Source: Streptomyces sp. Tu6071 (GTDB lineage Bacteria; Actinomycetota; Actinomycetes; Streptomycetales; Streptomycetaceae). Taken from it: 64,000 nucleotides of DNA. The position numbers were made by a program, and so were the translations under genes. Below are positions 51,915 through 61,912 of the stretch, in pieces (the stretch's first letter is position 1; each line of letters opens with the position of its first letter). The notes below the pieces were generated by a model that ran no database searches, had not been told where the DNA came from, and saw nothing but the letters and a program-made list of their open reading frames with translations. The DNA lies in the NCBI RefSeq assembly GCF_000213055.1, contig NZ_CM001165.1, positions 5,912,945 through 5,976,944 of the forward strand. Direction: 5' to 3'.

Positions 51915-54611
51915 TCAGAGGCCGTAGCGCTCGCGGGCCTCCTTGACGGCGGCCGGCTTGACCAGGCCGCGGCGGGCGAGCTGGGCGAGCGTCGCGACGA
52001 CGACGGACTCGGCGTCGACGCCGAAGTAGCGGCGGGCCGCGTCACGCGTGTCGGAGATGCCGAAGCCGTCCGCGCCGAGCGAGGTCCAGTCCTGCTCGAC
52101 CCACTGCGCGATCTGGTCGGGCACCTGGCGCATGTAGTCGCTCACCGCGACGACCGGGCCCGGCGCCCCGGAGAGGGCGCGCGTCACGTACGGGACGCGC
52201 TCCTCGCCGCGCAGCAGCGCCTCGTCCGCCTCCATGGCGTCCCGGCGCAGCTCGCCCCACGAGGTCGCCGACCACACGTCGGCGGCCACGCCCCACTCCT
52301 CCGCGAGCATCTTCTGCGCCTTGAGCACCCAGTGGATCGCGGTGCCCGAGGCGAGGAGCTGCGCCCGCGGGGCCTTCTCGCCGAGGCTCAGCCCGGCGGT
52401 CTCGGCCGTGTTGAAGCGGTAGAGGCCCTTGAGGATGCCCTCCTCGACGCCCTCGGGCTTCGCCGGCTGCGGCATCGGCTCGTTGTAGACGGTGAGGTAG
52501 TAGAAGACGTTCGGGTCCTCGTCCGCCCGCGTCTCGCCGTACATCCGGCGCAGACCGTCCTTGACGATCGCCGCGATCTCGTAGGCGAAGGCCGGGTCGT
52601 ACGTGAGCGCCGCCGGGTTCGTCGCCGCGATGGCCGGGGAGTGGCCGTCCGCGTGCTGGAGGCCCTCACCCGTCAGGGTCGTGCGCCCCGCCGTGGCACC
52701 GACGAGGAAGCCGCGGCCGAGCTGGTCGCCGAGCTGCCACATCTGGTCGCCCGTGCGCTGCCAGCCGAACATCGAGTAGAAGATGTAGAAGGGGATCATC
52801 TGCTCGCCGTGCGTCGCGTACGACGTGGCGGCGGCGATGAAGTCCGCCATCGAACCGGCCTCGGTGATGCCCTCGTTGAGGATCTGGCCGTTCTTCGCCT
52901 CGCGGTAGTACATGAGCTGGTCGCGGTCGACCGGCTCGTACGTCTGGCCCTTGGGCGAGTAGATCCCGAGGGAAGGGAAGAGCGACTCCATGCCGAAGGT
53001 GCGGGCCTCGTCGGGCACGATCGGGACCCAGCGCTTGCCGGTCTCCTTGTCGCGGATGAGGTCCTTCACGAGGCGGACGAACGCCATCGTGGTCGCGACC
53101 GGCTGCGTGCCGGAGCCCTTGTCGAAGGCGGCGAACGCCTTGTCGGCGGGGGCGGGCAGCGGCGCGAGCGGCTGCGTGCGGCGGGCCGGGGCGAGACCGC
53201 CGAGAGCCGCGCGGCGCTCGTGCAGGTAGCGGACCTCGGGCGAGTCGGCGCCGGGGTGGCCGTAGGGCACCTGGCCGTCGACGAAGGCGGAGTCGGGGAT
53301 CGGCAGGCCGAGCAGGTCGCGCATGTCCTTGAACTCGTCCACCGTGAGCTTCTTCATCTGGTGGTTGGCGTTCTTGGACTCGAAGCCCTTGCCGAGCGTG
53401 TAGCCCTTGACGGTCTGCGCGAGGATGACGGTCGGCCGGCCCTCGTGGGAGAGCGCGGCGCGGTAGGCGGCGTAGACCTTGCGGGGCTCGTGGCCGCCGC
53501 GGGAGGTCTTGAAACACTCCAGGATCTTGTCGTCGCTGAGCAGTTTGCCCAGCTCGACGAGGGCCGGCTCGGCGCCGAAGAAGTGCTCGCGGATGTAGGC
53601 GACGTCGCGCGTCTGGTACGTCTGGAACTGCGCGTCCGGTACCTCGCGCAGGCGGCGTACGAGCGCGCCCGTCGTGTCGAGCCGGAACAGCTCGTCCCAG
53701 GCGGAGCCCCACAGCGTCTTCACGACGTTCCAGCCGGCGCCGCGGAACTCGGCCTCCAGCTCCTGCACGATCTTGAAGTTCGCGCGGACCGGGCCGTCGA
53801 GGCGCTGGAGGTTGCAGTTGATGACGAAGGTCAGGTTGTCGAGACCCTCGCGGGCCGCGAGCGTGAGGGCGGCCGTCGACTCGGGCTCGTCCATCTCGCC
53901 GTCGCCGAGGAAGGCCCACACGTGCGCGTTCGAGAGGTCCTTGATGCCGCGGCTGGTCAGGTAGCGGTTGAAGCGCGCCTGGTAGATCGCGGAGAGCGGG
54001 CCGAGGCCCATCGACACCGTGGGGAACTCCCACAGCCACGGCAGGCGGCGCGGGTGCGGGTAGGACGGCAGTCCCTTGCCGCTCGCCTCCTGCCGGAAGT
54101 GGTCGAGGTGCTCCTCGGTGAGGCGGCCGTCGAGGAAGGCGCGGGCGTAGATGCCCGGCGAGGCGTGGCCCTGGACGTAGATCTGGTCGCCGGAGCCGTC
54201 GCGCTCCTTGCCGTGGAAGAAGTGGTTGAAGCCGGTCTCGTAGAGCCACGCGGCCGAGGCGAAGGTGGCGATGTGGCCGCCGACGCCGTGCTTCGAGCCG
54301 CGCGTCACCATGGCCGCCGCGTTCCAGCGGTTCCACGCGGTGACGCGGGCCTCCATCTCCGGGTCGCCGTCGATCTCGGGCTCGGCGGCCGTGGGGATGG
54401 TGTTGAGGTAGTCGGTCTCAAGGAGTTCGGGCAGCGCGAGACCGTTGCCCTCGGCGCGTTCCAGCGTGCGCCGCATCAGGTACGCGGCGCGGTGCGGCCC
54501 GGCCGCCTCGGTCACGGCGTCCAGGGACGCCTGCCATTCGGCGGTCTCCTCGGGGTCGCGGTCCGGGAGCTGGTCGAGCTCGCTGGGCTGGATGCGGGTG
54601 GGGTCGGTCAT
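51915..54611 (-). CDS. aceE: Pyruvate dehydrogenase E1 component (homodimeric type)
   Basis: An 898-residue thiamine-diphosphate enzyme that decarboxylates pyruvate and reductively acetylates the E2 lipoyl group. The ThDP/Mg motif starts [10 protein letters not shown] at residue 236 and ends with the metal ligand Asn in FVINCNLQ near 262-269. [12 protein letters not shown] near 103-114 and [10 protein letters not shown] in the C-terminal half are typical AceE blocks. Length agrees with actinobacterial AceE. ATG 54611 has GGAAGG upstream; the frame opens at 54764 without better support. Monocistronic, with its own promoter region and terminator. Likely controlled by the adjacent GntR protein. 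Confidence 0.97.
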   Translation of the reverse strand: MTDPTRIQPSELDQLPDRDPEETAEWQASLDAVTEAAGPHRAAYLMRRTLERAEGNGLALPELLETDYLNTIPTAAEPEIDGDPEMEARVTAWNRWNAAAMVTRGSKHGVGGHIATFASAAWLYETGFNHFFHGKERDGSGDQIYVQGHASPGIYARAFLDGRLTEEHLDHFRQEASGKGLPSYPHPRRLPWLWEFPTVSMGLGPLSAIYQARFNRYLTSRGIKDLSNAHVWAFLGDGEMDEPESTAALTLAAREGLDNLTFVINCNLQRLDGPVRANFKIVQELEAEFRGAGWNVVKTLWGSAWDELFRLDTTGALVRRLREVPDAQFQTYQTRDVAYIREHFFGAEPALVELGKLLSDDKILECFKTSRGGHEPRKVYAAYRAALSHEGRPTVILAQTVKGYTLGKGFESKNANHQMKKLTVDEFKDMRDLLGLPIPDSAFVDGQVPYGHPGADSPEVRYLHERRAALGGLAPARRTQPLAPLPAPADKAFAAFDKGSGTQPVATTMAFVRLVKDLIRDKETGKRWVPIVPDEARTFGMESLFPSLGIYSPKGQTYEPVDRDQLMYYREAKNGQILNEGITEAGSMADFIAAATSYATHGEQMIPFYIFYSMFGWQRTGDQMWQLGDQLGRGFLVGATAGRTTLTGEGLQHADGHSPAIAATNPAALTYDPAFAYEIAAIVKDGLRRMYGETRADEDPNVFYYLTVYNEPMPQPAKPEGVEEGILKGLYRFNTAETAGLSLGEKAPRAQLLASGTAIHWVLKAQKMLAEEWGVAADVWSATSWGELRRDAMEADEALLRGEERVPYVTRALSGAPGPVVAVSDYMRQVPDQIAQWVEQDWTSLGADGFGISDTRDAARRYFGVDAESVVVATLAQLARRGLVKPAAVKEARERYGL

Positions 54612-54704
54612 GTCGCCGCCTTCCGTGTCGAAGGGGGGTGTTAGCCCTGTGGAGGCAGGACAGGGCGCGGGACTCGGTGGAGTCCGTCGTCGACTGTAAG
54701 CCGC

Positions 54705-54721
54705 TGATCGATGATCGATCA
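54705..54721. promoter_or_regulatory. Perfect 17-bp palindrome in the aceE promoter, candidate GntR operator
   Basis: TGATCGAT-G-ATCGATCA lies 94 bp upstream of the aceE start. On the minus strand it overlaps a possible -35 (TTGATC) and the spacer of a promoter with a 17-base gap to TTACAG. A bound dimer there would block RNA polymerase. The FadR-type GntR gene is encoded just upstream. Confidence 0.65.
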
Positions 54722-54865
54722 AAGGCTGGGAGGGAAAAAATTGCCCGGAACGGGAAATTGGCATCCAGTGCCCGTCGAATCGGCACCGAGTGTCGCCTGA
54801 CCTGGGGTGATTTGCCGGACTCGCCGCTCGGGTGGGAGTACGGGACGCTCACGTGAGCCCCGGCC

Positions 54866-55489
54866 TCACGGCCGCGGCGCGCACCCCAGGACGTGCGCCT
54901 TCACCAGCGGCCCGATGTGCGGGTCCCGCGCGCGAAAGGCCCGCACCAACTGCTCGTGCTCCTCCGCGTACGACTGCTGCCGCGTCCCCAGCCAGCGGAT
55001 CGACAGCGCCGTGAAGACCTCGATCCCCAGCCCCTCCCACGTGTGCAGCAGGACCGCGTTCCCGGCCGCGCCGACCAGGGCGCGGTGGAAGGCGACGGTG
55101 TGCCGGACCTGCCCGGTGCCGTCCGAGGCACTGTCGGCCTCGTACAGAGCCGTCACGTGCGGCTCCAGGGCGGAGCAGTCCGTGGCGAGGCGTTCGGCGG
55201 CCAGTTCCGCCGCGATCTGTTCGAGCCCGGCCCGCACCGGATAGGACTCCTCCAGGTCGGCCGCCGTGATGTTGCGCACCCGGACGCCCTTGTTCGGCGC
55301 CGACTCGATGAGCCGCAGGCTCTCCAGCTCGCGCAGCGCCTCCCGCACCGGCGTCTGCGAGACCTCCAGCTCGACGGCGATGCGCCGCTCCACGATCCGT
55401 TCGCCCGGCTTCCAGCGACCGCTCACGATCCCTTCCACGATGTGCTCGCGGATCTGGTCACGCAGCGAATGGACGACGGGCGCGGTCAT
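54866..55489 (-). CDS. GntR-family (FadR/FCD subgroup) regulator
   Basis: A 207-residue regulator. The winged helix-turn-helix (residues ~8-72) has EGIVSGRWKPGERIVERRIA, ELEVSQTPVREALRELESLRL and NKGVRVRNIT. An all-helical FCD ligand domain (about 78-205) carries metal-binding-type His and Asp residues (FHRALVGAAGN). FCD regulators commonly sense organic acids. Its place directly upstream of aceE on the same strand, with a symmetric site in the gap, suggests control of pyruvate dehydrogenase, as PdhR does elsewhere. ATG 55489. The effector is unknown. Confidence 0.9.
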   Translation of the reverse strand: MTAPVVHSLRDQIREHIVEGIVSGRWKPGERIVERRIAVELEVSQTPVREALRELESLRLIESAPNKGVRVRNITAADLEESYPVRAGLEQIAAELAAERLATDCSALEPHVTALYEADSASDGTGQVRHTVAFHRALVGAAGNAVLLHTWEGLGIEVFTALSIRWLGTRQQSYAEEHEQLVRAFRARDPHIGPLVKAHVLGCAPRP

Positions 55490-55538
55490 GGGGGCTCCTA
55501 CGACTCCTTCGACAGGGTGTCGGTACGAACCATACGGC

Positions 55539-55575
55539 GGCGCCCCCGCCCGGACATGGTCCGGACGGGGGCGCC
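55539..55575 (-). terminator. Terminator of the lpd-sucB transcript
   Basis: A 17-bp stem with one mismatch and a 3-base loop, 89 bp downstream of the sucB stop and 50 bp upstream of the gntR start. It isolates the regulator from the lpd-sucB unit. Confidence 0.75.
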
Positions 55576-55663
55576 GTGGGTGAGGAACCTTACAGACGGC
55601 GGCGGTGCGCCACCCTCCGTGCTCCCCGGGCCGCTGCGGTATGCACCGGTCCGTGCGGGAAGG

Positions 55664-57484
55664 TCACAGACCCAGCTCGACCTCGAACTCCCCGGCCTCC
55701 AGGATCGCCTTGACGGTCCCGAGGTAGCGGGCGGCGTCGGCGCCGTCCACCAGGCGGTGGTCGTAGGAGAGCGACAGGTACGTCATGTCGCGCACGCCGA
55801 TGACGGTGCCCTCGGCCGTCTCGATGACGGCCGGGCGCTTGACGGTCGCGCCGATGCCGAGGATCGCCACCTGGTTCGGTGGGACGATCACGGTGTCGAA
55901 GAGCGCGCCGCGCGAACCCGTGTTGCTGATCGTGAAGGTCGCACCCGACATGTCGTCGGGGGTCAGGCCGCCACCGCGCGCCTTGCCGGCGATCTCGGCG
56001 GTCTTCTTCGCGATCCCGGCGAGGTTCAGGTCGCCCGCACCCTTGATGACCGGCGTCATCAGGCCCTTCTCGGCGTCCACGGCGATGCCGATGTTCTCCG
56101 AGTCGAAGTACGTGACGGTGCCCTCGTCCTCGTTGAGGCGGGCGTTGACGACCGGGTGGGCCTTGAGCGCCTGCGCGGCGGCCTTCACGTAGAAGGGCAT
56201 CGGCGAGAGCTTGACGCCCTCGCGCGCGGCGAAGGAGTCCTTGGCCTGCGCGCGCAGCTTCATGAGCCGCGTCACGTCGACCTCGACGACCGTGGTGAGC
56301 TGCGCCTGCGAGTGCAGGGCCTTCATCATGTTGTCGCCGATGACCTTGCGCATGCGGGTCAGCTTCACGGTCTGGCCGCGCAGCGGCGAGACCTCCAGCT
56401 TCGGCGCCTGCTTGCCCGCGGGGGCGGCGGGGGCGGCGGCGGCCGGAGCGGGCTGCGCCTTGGCCTTGGCGGCCTCGGCGGCGGCGAGCACGTCCTGCTT
56501 GCGGATACGGCCACCGACACCGGAGCCCTTGACCGAGGAGAGGTCCACGCCCTGCTCGTGCGCGAGCTTGCGCACCAGCGGGGTCACGTAGGCACCCTCG
56601 TCGCTCGCCGAAGCGGCGGCGGGCGCGGGAGCCTGCGCGGCCGGGGCGGGCTGCGCGGGGGCGGGCGCCGGGGCGGCGGGCTGCGGGGCCGGCGCGGGCG
56701 CCGGGGCGGCCTGCTGCGGCGCGGGCTGCGGGGCCGGGGCGGGGGCCGGGGCCTCCTGCTTCGGCGCCTCCTGCTTGGGGGCCTCCTGCTGGGGAGCCTC
56801 CTGCTTCGGGGCCTCCTGCGCCGGGGCGGGCTGCTCCGGGGCCGGGGCGGCGGCCGGGGCGGCGCCGGGCTGACCGATGACGGCGAGCTTCGCGCCGACC
56901 TCGGCGGTCTCGTCCTCGGCGACGGTGATCTCCAGGAGGACACCAGCGGCCGGGGAGGGGATCTCGGTGTCGACCTTGTCGGTCGAGACCTCAAGCAGCG
57001 GCTCGTCGGCCTCGACCGAGTCGCCGACCTCCTTGAGCCAGCGGGTGACGGTGCCCTCGGTGACGCTCTCGCCGAGCGCCGGGAGGACCACGTCGGTGCC
57101 CTCGGCCGAGCCGGAGCCGGCGGCGGCCTCGGCGGTCGGGGCGGGGGCGGGCGCCTCGGCCTCGGTGGAGGGCGCGGCCTGCGCGGGCTGCTCCGGCTCG
57201 GCGGCCGGGGCGGCCTCCTGCGCGGGGGCCTCGGCCGGGGCGCCGGAGCCGTCGTCGATGAGCGCCAGCTCGGCGCCCACCTCGACGGTCTCGTCCTCGG
57301 CGACCTTGATCGAGGAGAGGACGCCGGCGGCGGGCGAGGGGATCTCGGTGTCGACCTTGTCGGTCGACACCTCCAGCAGCGGCTCGTCGGCCTCGACGCG
57401 CTCGCCCTCGGCCTTCAGCCAACGGGTGACAGTGCCCTCGGTGACGCTCTCGCCGAGCGCCGGAAGGGTGACGGAAACCGGCAT
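55664..57484 (-). CDS. sucB: Dihydrolipoamide acyltransferase E2 (succinyl/acetyl type)
   Basis: A 606-residue E2 with two lipoyl domains, lipoyl-lysines Lys43 and Lys170 in identical [12 protein letters not shown] motifs. Long Ala/Pro/Glu/Gln-rich flexible linkers follow, then a peripheral-subunit binding domain (about 296-335, [20 protein letters not shown]) and a C-terminal catalytic domain ending in DHRLVDG (575-581, catalytic His576). The catalytic sequence is annotated as 2-oxoglutarate dehydrogenase E2 in actinobacteria. In these bacteria the same E2 also serves pyruvate dehydrogenase, so an acetyltransferase role with AceE is possible. ATG 57484, 52 bp after lpd; same operon. Confidence 0.94.
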   Translation of the reverse strand: MPVSVTLPALGESVTEGTVTRWLKAEGERVEADEPLLEVSTDKVDTEIPSPAAGVLSSIKVAEDETVEVGAELALIDDGSGAPAEAPAQEAAPAAEPEQPAQAAPSTEAEAPAPAPTAEAAAGSGSAEGTDVVLPALGESVTEGTVTRWLKEVGDSVEADEPLLEVSTDKVDTEIPSPAAGVLLEITVAEDETAEVGAKLAVIGQPGAAPAAAPAPEQPAPAQEAPKQEAPQQEAPKQEAPKQEAPAPAPAPQPAPQQAAPAPAPAPQPAAPAPAPAQPAPAAQAPAPAAASASDEGAYVTPLVRKLAHEQGVDLSSVKGSGVGGRIRKQDVLAAAEAAKAKAQPAPAAAAPAAPAGKQAPKLEVSPLRGQTVKLTRMRKVIGDNMMKALHSQAQLTTVVEVDVTRLMKLRAQAKDSFAAREGVKLSPMPFYVKAAAQALKAHPVVNARLNEDEGTVTYFDSENIGIAVDAEKGLMTPVIKGAGDLNLAGIAKKTAEIAGKARGGGLTPDDMSGATFTISNTGSRGALFDTVIVPPNQVAILGIGATVKRPAVIETAEGTVIGVRDMTYLSLSYDHRLVDGADAARYLGTVKAILEAGEFEVELGL

Positions 57485-57536
57485 GGTTTCAGTTGCTCCT
57501 TACGAAAGTGGAAAAAGTCCGTGATCCCGAGGGATG

Positions 57537-58925
57537 TCAGTCGTGCGAGTGCAGGGGCTTGCCCGCGAGCGCCAGGTGGGCCTCGCCGAGCGCCTCGCTC
57601 TGCGTGGGGTGCGCGTGGATGAGCTGGGCCACCTCGGCGGGCAGCGCCTCCCAGTTGTAGATGAGCTGGGCTTCGCCGACCTGCTCGCCCATGCGGTCAC
57701 CGACCATGTGCACACCGACGACGGCGCCGTCCTTGACCTGGACGAGCTTGATCTCGCCCGCGGTCTTCAGGATCTTGCTCTTGCCGTTGCCCGCCAGGTT
57801 GTACTTGAGTGCGACGACCTTGTCCGCGCCGTAGATCTCCTTGGCCTTGGCCTCGGTGATGCCGACCGAGGCGACCTCGGGGTGGCAGTACGTGACGCGC
57901 GGAACACCGTCGTAGTCGATCGGCACGCTCGCGAGACCCGCGAGGCGCTCGGCGACGAGGATGCCCTCGGCGAAGCCGACATGCGCGAGCTGGAGGGTCG
58001 GGACGAGGTCGCCCACGGCCGAGATCGTCGGCACGTTGGTGCGCATGTACTCGTCGACGAGGACGTAGCCGCGGTCCATCGCGACGCCCTGCTCCTCGTA
58101 ACCGAGCCCCTGCGAGACCGGGCCGCGGCCGATCGCGACGAGCAGCACCTCCGCCTCGAAGGTCTTGCCGTCGGCCAGCGTCACCTTCACGCCGTCCTGC
58201 GTGTACTCGGCGCCCTGGAAGAACGTGCCCAGGTTGAACTTGATGCCGCGCTTGCGGAACGCGCGCTCAAGGAGCTTCGAGCTGCTCTCGTCCTCGACCG
58301 GGACGAGGTGCTTGAGGCCCTCGATGATCGTGACGTCGGTGCCGAAGGACTTCCACGCCGAGGCGAACTCGACGCCGATGACGCCGCCGCCCAGGATGAT
58401 CGCCGACTTCGGGACGCGGTCGAGCTTGAGCGCGTGGTCCGAGGAGATGATCCGGTTGCCGTCGATCTCCAGGCCGGGCAGCGACTTCGGGACGGAGCCG
58501 GTCGCGAGCAGCACGTGGCGGCCCTGGACGCGCTGGCCGTTGACGTCGACCGAGGTCGGGGACGACAGGCGCCCCTCGCCCTCGATGTAGGTCACCTTGC
58601 GCGAGGCGATCAGGCCCTGGAGGCCCTTGTACAGGCCCGAGATGACCTCGTCCTTGTACTTGTGGACGGCCTCGATGTCGATGCCCTCGAAGGTGGCCTT
58701 CACACCGAACTGCTCGCTCTCGCGAGCCTGGTCGGCGATCTCACCGGCGTGCAGCAGCGCCTTGGTGGGGATGCAGCCGTTGTGCAGGCAGGTACCGCCG
58801 ACCTTGCCCTTCTCGATCAGGGCGACGTCCAGACCCAGCTGCGCCCCCCGCAGCGCCGCGGCGTAACCGCCGCTACCACCGCCGAGGATCACTAGGTCGA
58901 AAACGGTGCTGGCGTCGTTCGCCAC
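57537..58925 (-). CDS. lpd: Dihydrolipoamide dehydrogenase
   Basis: A 462-residue FAD disulfide oxidoreductase (E3) that reoxidises dihydrolipoyl groups using NAD+. FAD motif LVILGGGSGGYAAAL at 11-25, redox disulfide Cys46/Cys51 in GGTCLHNGCIPTKALL, NAD motif ILGGGVIGVEFASAW, and catalytic dyad His439/Glu444 in HAHPTQSEALGE. GTG 58925 has GGAGGA at the right distance; the frame extends to 58943. First gene of the lpd-sucB operon, next to aceE, so all three activities of 2-oxoacid dehydrogenases are encoded here. Confidence 0.97.
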   Translation of the reverse strand: MANDASTVFDLVILGGGSGGYAAALRGAQLGLDVALIEKGKVGGTCLHNGCIPTKALLHAGEIADQARESEQFGVKATFEGIDIEAVHKYKDEVISGLYKGLQGLIASRKVTYIEGEGRLSSPTSVDVNGQRVQGRHVLLATGSVPKSLPGLEIDGNRIISSDHALKLDRVPKSAIILGGGVIGVEFASAWKSFGTDVTIIEGLKHLVPVEDESSSKLLERAFRKRGIKFNLGTFFQGAEYTQDGVKVTLADGKTFEAEVLLVAIGRGPVSQGLGYEEQGVAMDRGYVLVDEYMRTNVPTISAVGDLVPTLQLAHVGFAEGILVAERLAGLASVPIDYDGVPRVTYCHPEVASVGITEAKAKEIYGADKVVALKYNLAGNGKSKILKTAGEIKLVQVKDGAVVGVHMVGDRMGEQVGEAQLIYNWEALPAEVAQLIHAHPTQSEALGEAHLALAGKPLHSHD

Positions 58926-59243
58926 GTCACGTCCTCCATGCATGTGCGCCGTGCTCCGGTCGTGGATGACCGGTCGGCGGCGGTCGTCGGCCGCTCGTTA
59001 CTTCGGCCCTCGGGTGGGGCCCTGTCCTGCCAATCACCCATCTTCGCACCTACCAGGGGGAGAACGGACGCGCCCCCGGGGTGTGAGACGTGCGACACGC
59101 GGGACGGCGGCTGCCCCGCCGCTCGCGGAGGGCGGACGGGCCGGGCCCATGTCGTCGCCCTCGTCAACGAAATGGGCCGCTTTGTCATTCCCTGGTGTCC
59201 TTTGCCCGCGCTTGAGGACGGCCCGGGGGACGGGGGCACGGGA

Positions 59244-59277
59244 ACGGCCGGTGCCCCCCGCGGGGGACACCGGCCGT
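59244..59277 (-). terminator. Terminator of pepA in a 375-bp intergenic region
   Basis: An 11-bp outer stem continuing into C- and G-runs around a GCGG centre, 24 bp after the pepA stop. The rest of the 58926-59300 gap shows no gene and should contain the lpd promoter. Confidence 0.7.
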
Positions 59278-59300
59278 CTCACGTCGTACGGGTGCGGGCC

Positions 59301-60806
59301 TCAGCCCAGCTCGCCCTCGCCGGCCGCCTCGACGAGCCGCACCAGGGTGCGCACCGCGGTGCCCGTGCCGCCCTTCGGGGTGTAGCCGTACGGGGCGCCC
59401 TCGTTGAAGGCGGGGCCCGCGATGTCGAGGTGCGCCCAGCGGATGCCCTCGCCCACGAACTCCTGCAGGAAGAGCCCGGCGGTCAGCCCGCCGCCCATCC
59501 GGCCGCCCACGTTGGCGAGGTCGGCGACGCCGGAGTCGAGGCCCTTGAGGAGCGACTTCGGCAGCGGCATCTCCCAGGACGGCTCGCCCACCGACTCCGA
59601 CAGCTCGTGCAGCGTCGCGCGGAACTCGTCGTCGTTCGCCATGACACCGAACATCTCGTTGCCCAGCGCGACCATCATCGCGCCGGTCAGCGTCGCGACG
59701 TCCACGATCACGTCGGGGCCGTCCTCGCTCGCCCGCGCGATCGCGTCGGCCATCACGAGGCGGCCCTCGGCGTCCGTGTTGAGCACCTCGACGGTCTTGC
59801 CGCCGTACATGCGCAGCACGTCACCCGGGCGCGTCGCCGAACCGGACGGCATGTTCTCGGCGAGACAGAGCCAGCCGGTGACGTGCGCGGGGAGCTTGAG
59901 CTTCGCGGCGGTGAGGACCGAGGCGAGCACCGCGGCGGCGCCGCCCATGTCGCACTTCATCGTCTCGTTGTGCCCGGCCGGCTTGAGCGAGATGCCGCCC
60001 GAGTCGTACGTGATGCCCTTGCCGACGAACGCGAGCGACGCCTTGGCGCGCGCGCCCTTGTACTCGACCTTGACCAGCCGCGGCGGGCGCTGCGAGCCCT
60101 GGCCGACGCCCATGATGCCGCCGAAGCCGCCCTTGGTGAGCGCCTTCTCGTCGAGCACGGTCACCTTGACGCCGTAGTCCTTGGCGAGGCCCTGGACGAG
60201 CGCGGCGAAGGACTCCGGGTAGAGGTCGTTCGCGGGGATGTTGACGAGGTCGCGGGCGCGGTTCAGCTCCTCGGCGAGGACCTGCGCGCGCTCGGCGGCG
60301 GCCTTGTGCCCCTTGTCGCGCGGCTTCGCGCCGACGAGGACCACCTCGGCGAGCGGCGCCTTGACGCCCTCGTCGTCCTTGTACGTGGTGAAGGCGTACG
60401 CGCCGAGCAGCGCGCCCTCGCCGATCGCGGCGACGTCGTCCGCGTCGCCGACGGGCAGCGCGTAGACGGCCTTGGCCTTGCCGGCCAGGGAGCGGGCGAC
60501 GACGCCGGCGGCGCGGCGCAGGGTCTCCGTGCCGAAACCGCCCTCGTCCTCCTCGGCGCCGAGGCCCACGGCGATCACGAGCGGGGCCTTGAAGCCGCTC
60601 GGCGCCGCGAGGCGGGTCAGCTCACCCGGCGCACCGGTGGCGCCCAGCGTCTCCAGGAGATCGGCGAGCTTCCCGTCGTAGCCCTTGTCGACGGCCTCGG
60701 CGCCGGGGGCGAGCCGCGGGCCCTCGTCGTCCTTGACCACACCGACGACGATCGCGTCGGCCCGCAGGCCGGGAACGGCGGCGGTGCTGAGTGTCAGAGC
60801 AGTCAC
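59301..60806 (-). CDS. pepA: Leucyl aminopeptidase (M17)
   Basis: A 501-residue cytosolic M17 aminopeptidase that removes N-terminal residues from peptides. The signature NTDAEGRL sits at 343-350 with metal-binding Asp and Glu. Lys263 and Asp268 lie in VGKGITYDSGGISLKP, and Asp286 in MKCDMGGAAAV. The N-terminal regulatory domain is intact and length is normal for the family, which forms hexamers with two metal ions. GTG start at 60806 after a GAGAGAG stretch. PepA of some bacteria also binds DNA in site-specific recombination; nothing here indicates that. Monocistronic. Confidence 0.95.
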   Translation of the reverse strand: MTALTLSTAAVPGLRADAIVVGVVKDDEGPRLAPGAEAVDKGYDGKLADLLETLGATGAPGELTRLAAPSGFKAPLVIAVGLGAEEDEGGFGTETLRRAAGVVARSLAGKAKAVYALPVGDADDVAAIGEGALLGAYAFTTYKDDEGVKAPLAEVVLVGAKPRDKGHKAAAERAQVLAEELNRARDLVNIPANDLYPESFAALVQGLAKDYGVKVTVLDEKALTKGGFGGIMGVGQGSQRPPRLVKVEYKGARAKASLAFVGKGITYDSGGISLKPAGHNETMKCDMGGAAAVLASVLTAAKLKLPAHVTGWLCLAENMPSGSATRPGDVLRMYGGKTVEVLNTDAEGRLVMADAIARASEDGPDVIVDVATLTGAMMVALGNEMFGVMANDDEFRATLHELSESVGEPSWEMPLPKSLLKGLDSGVADLANVGGRMGGGLTAGLFLQEFVGEGIRWAHLDIAGPAFNEGAPYGYTPKGGTGTAVRTLVRLVEAAGEGELG

Positions 60807-61054
60807 GGTGGTGAAATCTCTCTCTCGTGTCTCGGGGCCTCGGGTGCGCGAAGGCGCCTGCGTGCTCGTGCAGGGGTGACGGCCCGGCGCGCGGGGTCCG
60901 ATGGGACCGGCGCCGGGGCAGAGCCTACGCTCCGTGACGGCTCTCGCCCATGGCGGCGGGGCCTACGGCGTACGGGCCCGGCGGGGCGGTACGGGACGCG
61001 CGGCCCCGCACGCCGCCAAGTCCCGTGCGCTCGCGCCCACTCGGCGCCCCACGC

Positions 61055-61822
61055 TCAGCGCCCCAGCGCCAGGACCACGAGCGCCGCCGTCGCGGCCGTC
61101 TCCTCCAGGCCGCCGAAGACGTCCCCCGTCACCCCGCCGAAGCGCCGCACACAGTGCCGAAGGAGCAGCGCCGCGCCCGCCGCGCCCCCGAGCACCGCCG
61201 CACCGAGCCGCACGACCGCGCCGGGCCCCTCGCCGAGCCCCGCCGCCGCGCACGCGAGCAGGCACAGCGCCCCGGCCCCGTACGCCTCCGCGGGGGGCAC
61301 CGTCCCCGCGACCGCCGCGCCGAGCCCCTCGGGGCGCGCCGCGGGGACCCCGCGCCGCGCCGCGAGCGTCATCGCGAGCCGCCCCGTCACCCCGGCGACC
61401 GCCGCGCCGAGCGCGCCCTCGGCCCAGCCGAGCCCGTAGAGCCGGTCCAGGACCGCGACCTGCGCGAGGAGCACGAGCAGCAGCGTCACGACCCCGAAGG
61501 GACCGATGTCCGAACGCTTCATGATCGCGAGCGCCTCGGCGGCCGGTTTCCCGCTCCCGAGCCCGTCCGCCGTGTCCGCGAGCCCGTCGAGGTGCAGCCC
61601 CCGCGTCAGCACCGCCGGTACGGCCGTGCTCGCGACCGCCGCGAGGAGCGCGCCCGCGCCGAGCGCGCTCAGCGCCCCGCCGAGCGCCCCCGCGCCGAGC
61701 CCCACCACGAGCCCGGCGAGCGGCGCCCACAGCATCCCCGCGCGTGCGGCCCCGCGATCCCAGCGCCGCACCCGTACCGGCAGCACGGTGAGGGTGCCGA
61801 AAGCGAAACGTATGCCGTCCAT
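61055..61822 (-). CDS. cobS: Adenosylcobinamide-GDP ribazoletransferase
   Basis: A 255-residue integral membrane enzyme that joins adenosylcobinamide-GDP to alpha-ribazole, the last assembly step of cobalamin. The family motif TRGLHLDGLADTADGLG covers residues ~73-89, with the Asp-rich loop. GRLAMTLAARRGVPAARPEG follows, and five to six hydrophobic segments are evident. FGGVTGDVFGGLEE near the C-terminus is the second conserved block. ATG 61822. It is separated from cobT by an opposite-strand membrane gene, so it is probably a separate transcript, although functionally tied to CobT and CobU. Confidence 0.95.
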   Translation of the reverse strand: MDGIRFAFGTLTVLPVRVRRWDRGAARAGMLWAPLAGLVVGLGAGALGGALSALGAGALLAAVASTAVPAVLTRGLHLDGLADTADGLGSGKPAAEALAIMKRSDIGPFGVVTLLLVLLAQVAVLDRLYGLGWAEGALGAAVAGVTGRLAMTLAARRGVPAARPEGLGAAVAGTVPPAEAYGAGALCLLACAAAGLGEGPGAVVRLGAAVLGGAAGAALLLRHCVRRFGGVTGDVFGGLEETAATAALVVLALGR

Positions 61823-61912
61823 GGGGGGATTTTCGCAGGTACGGGGTCCGCGGACGGGCAGCGGGCGGCCGGAGGGGATACAACGGGCGGGAGGCGGGAC
61901 GAGGAGGGGCGT

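Noticed and set aside
51675..54644. A 989-codon plus-strand frame opposite aceE
   Set aside because: A mirror of a highly biased coding sequence. aceE on the other strand has full catalytic motifs.
54893..57622. A 909-codon Gly/Arg-rich plus-strand frame opposite sucB
   Set aside because: It is the antisense of the Ala/Pro linkers of SucB and has no domain of its own.
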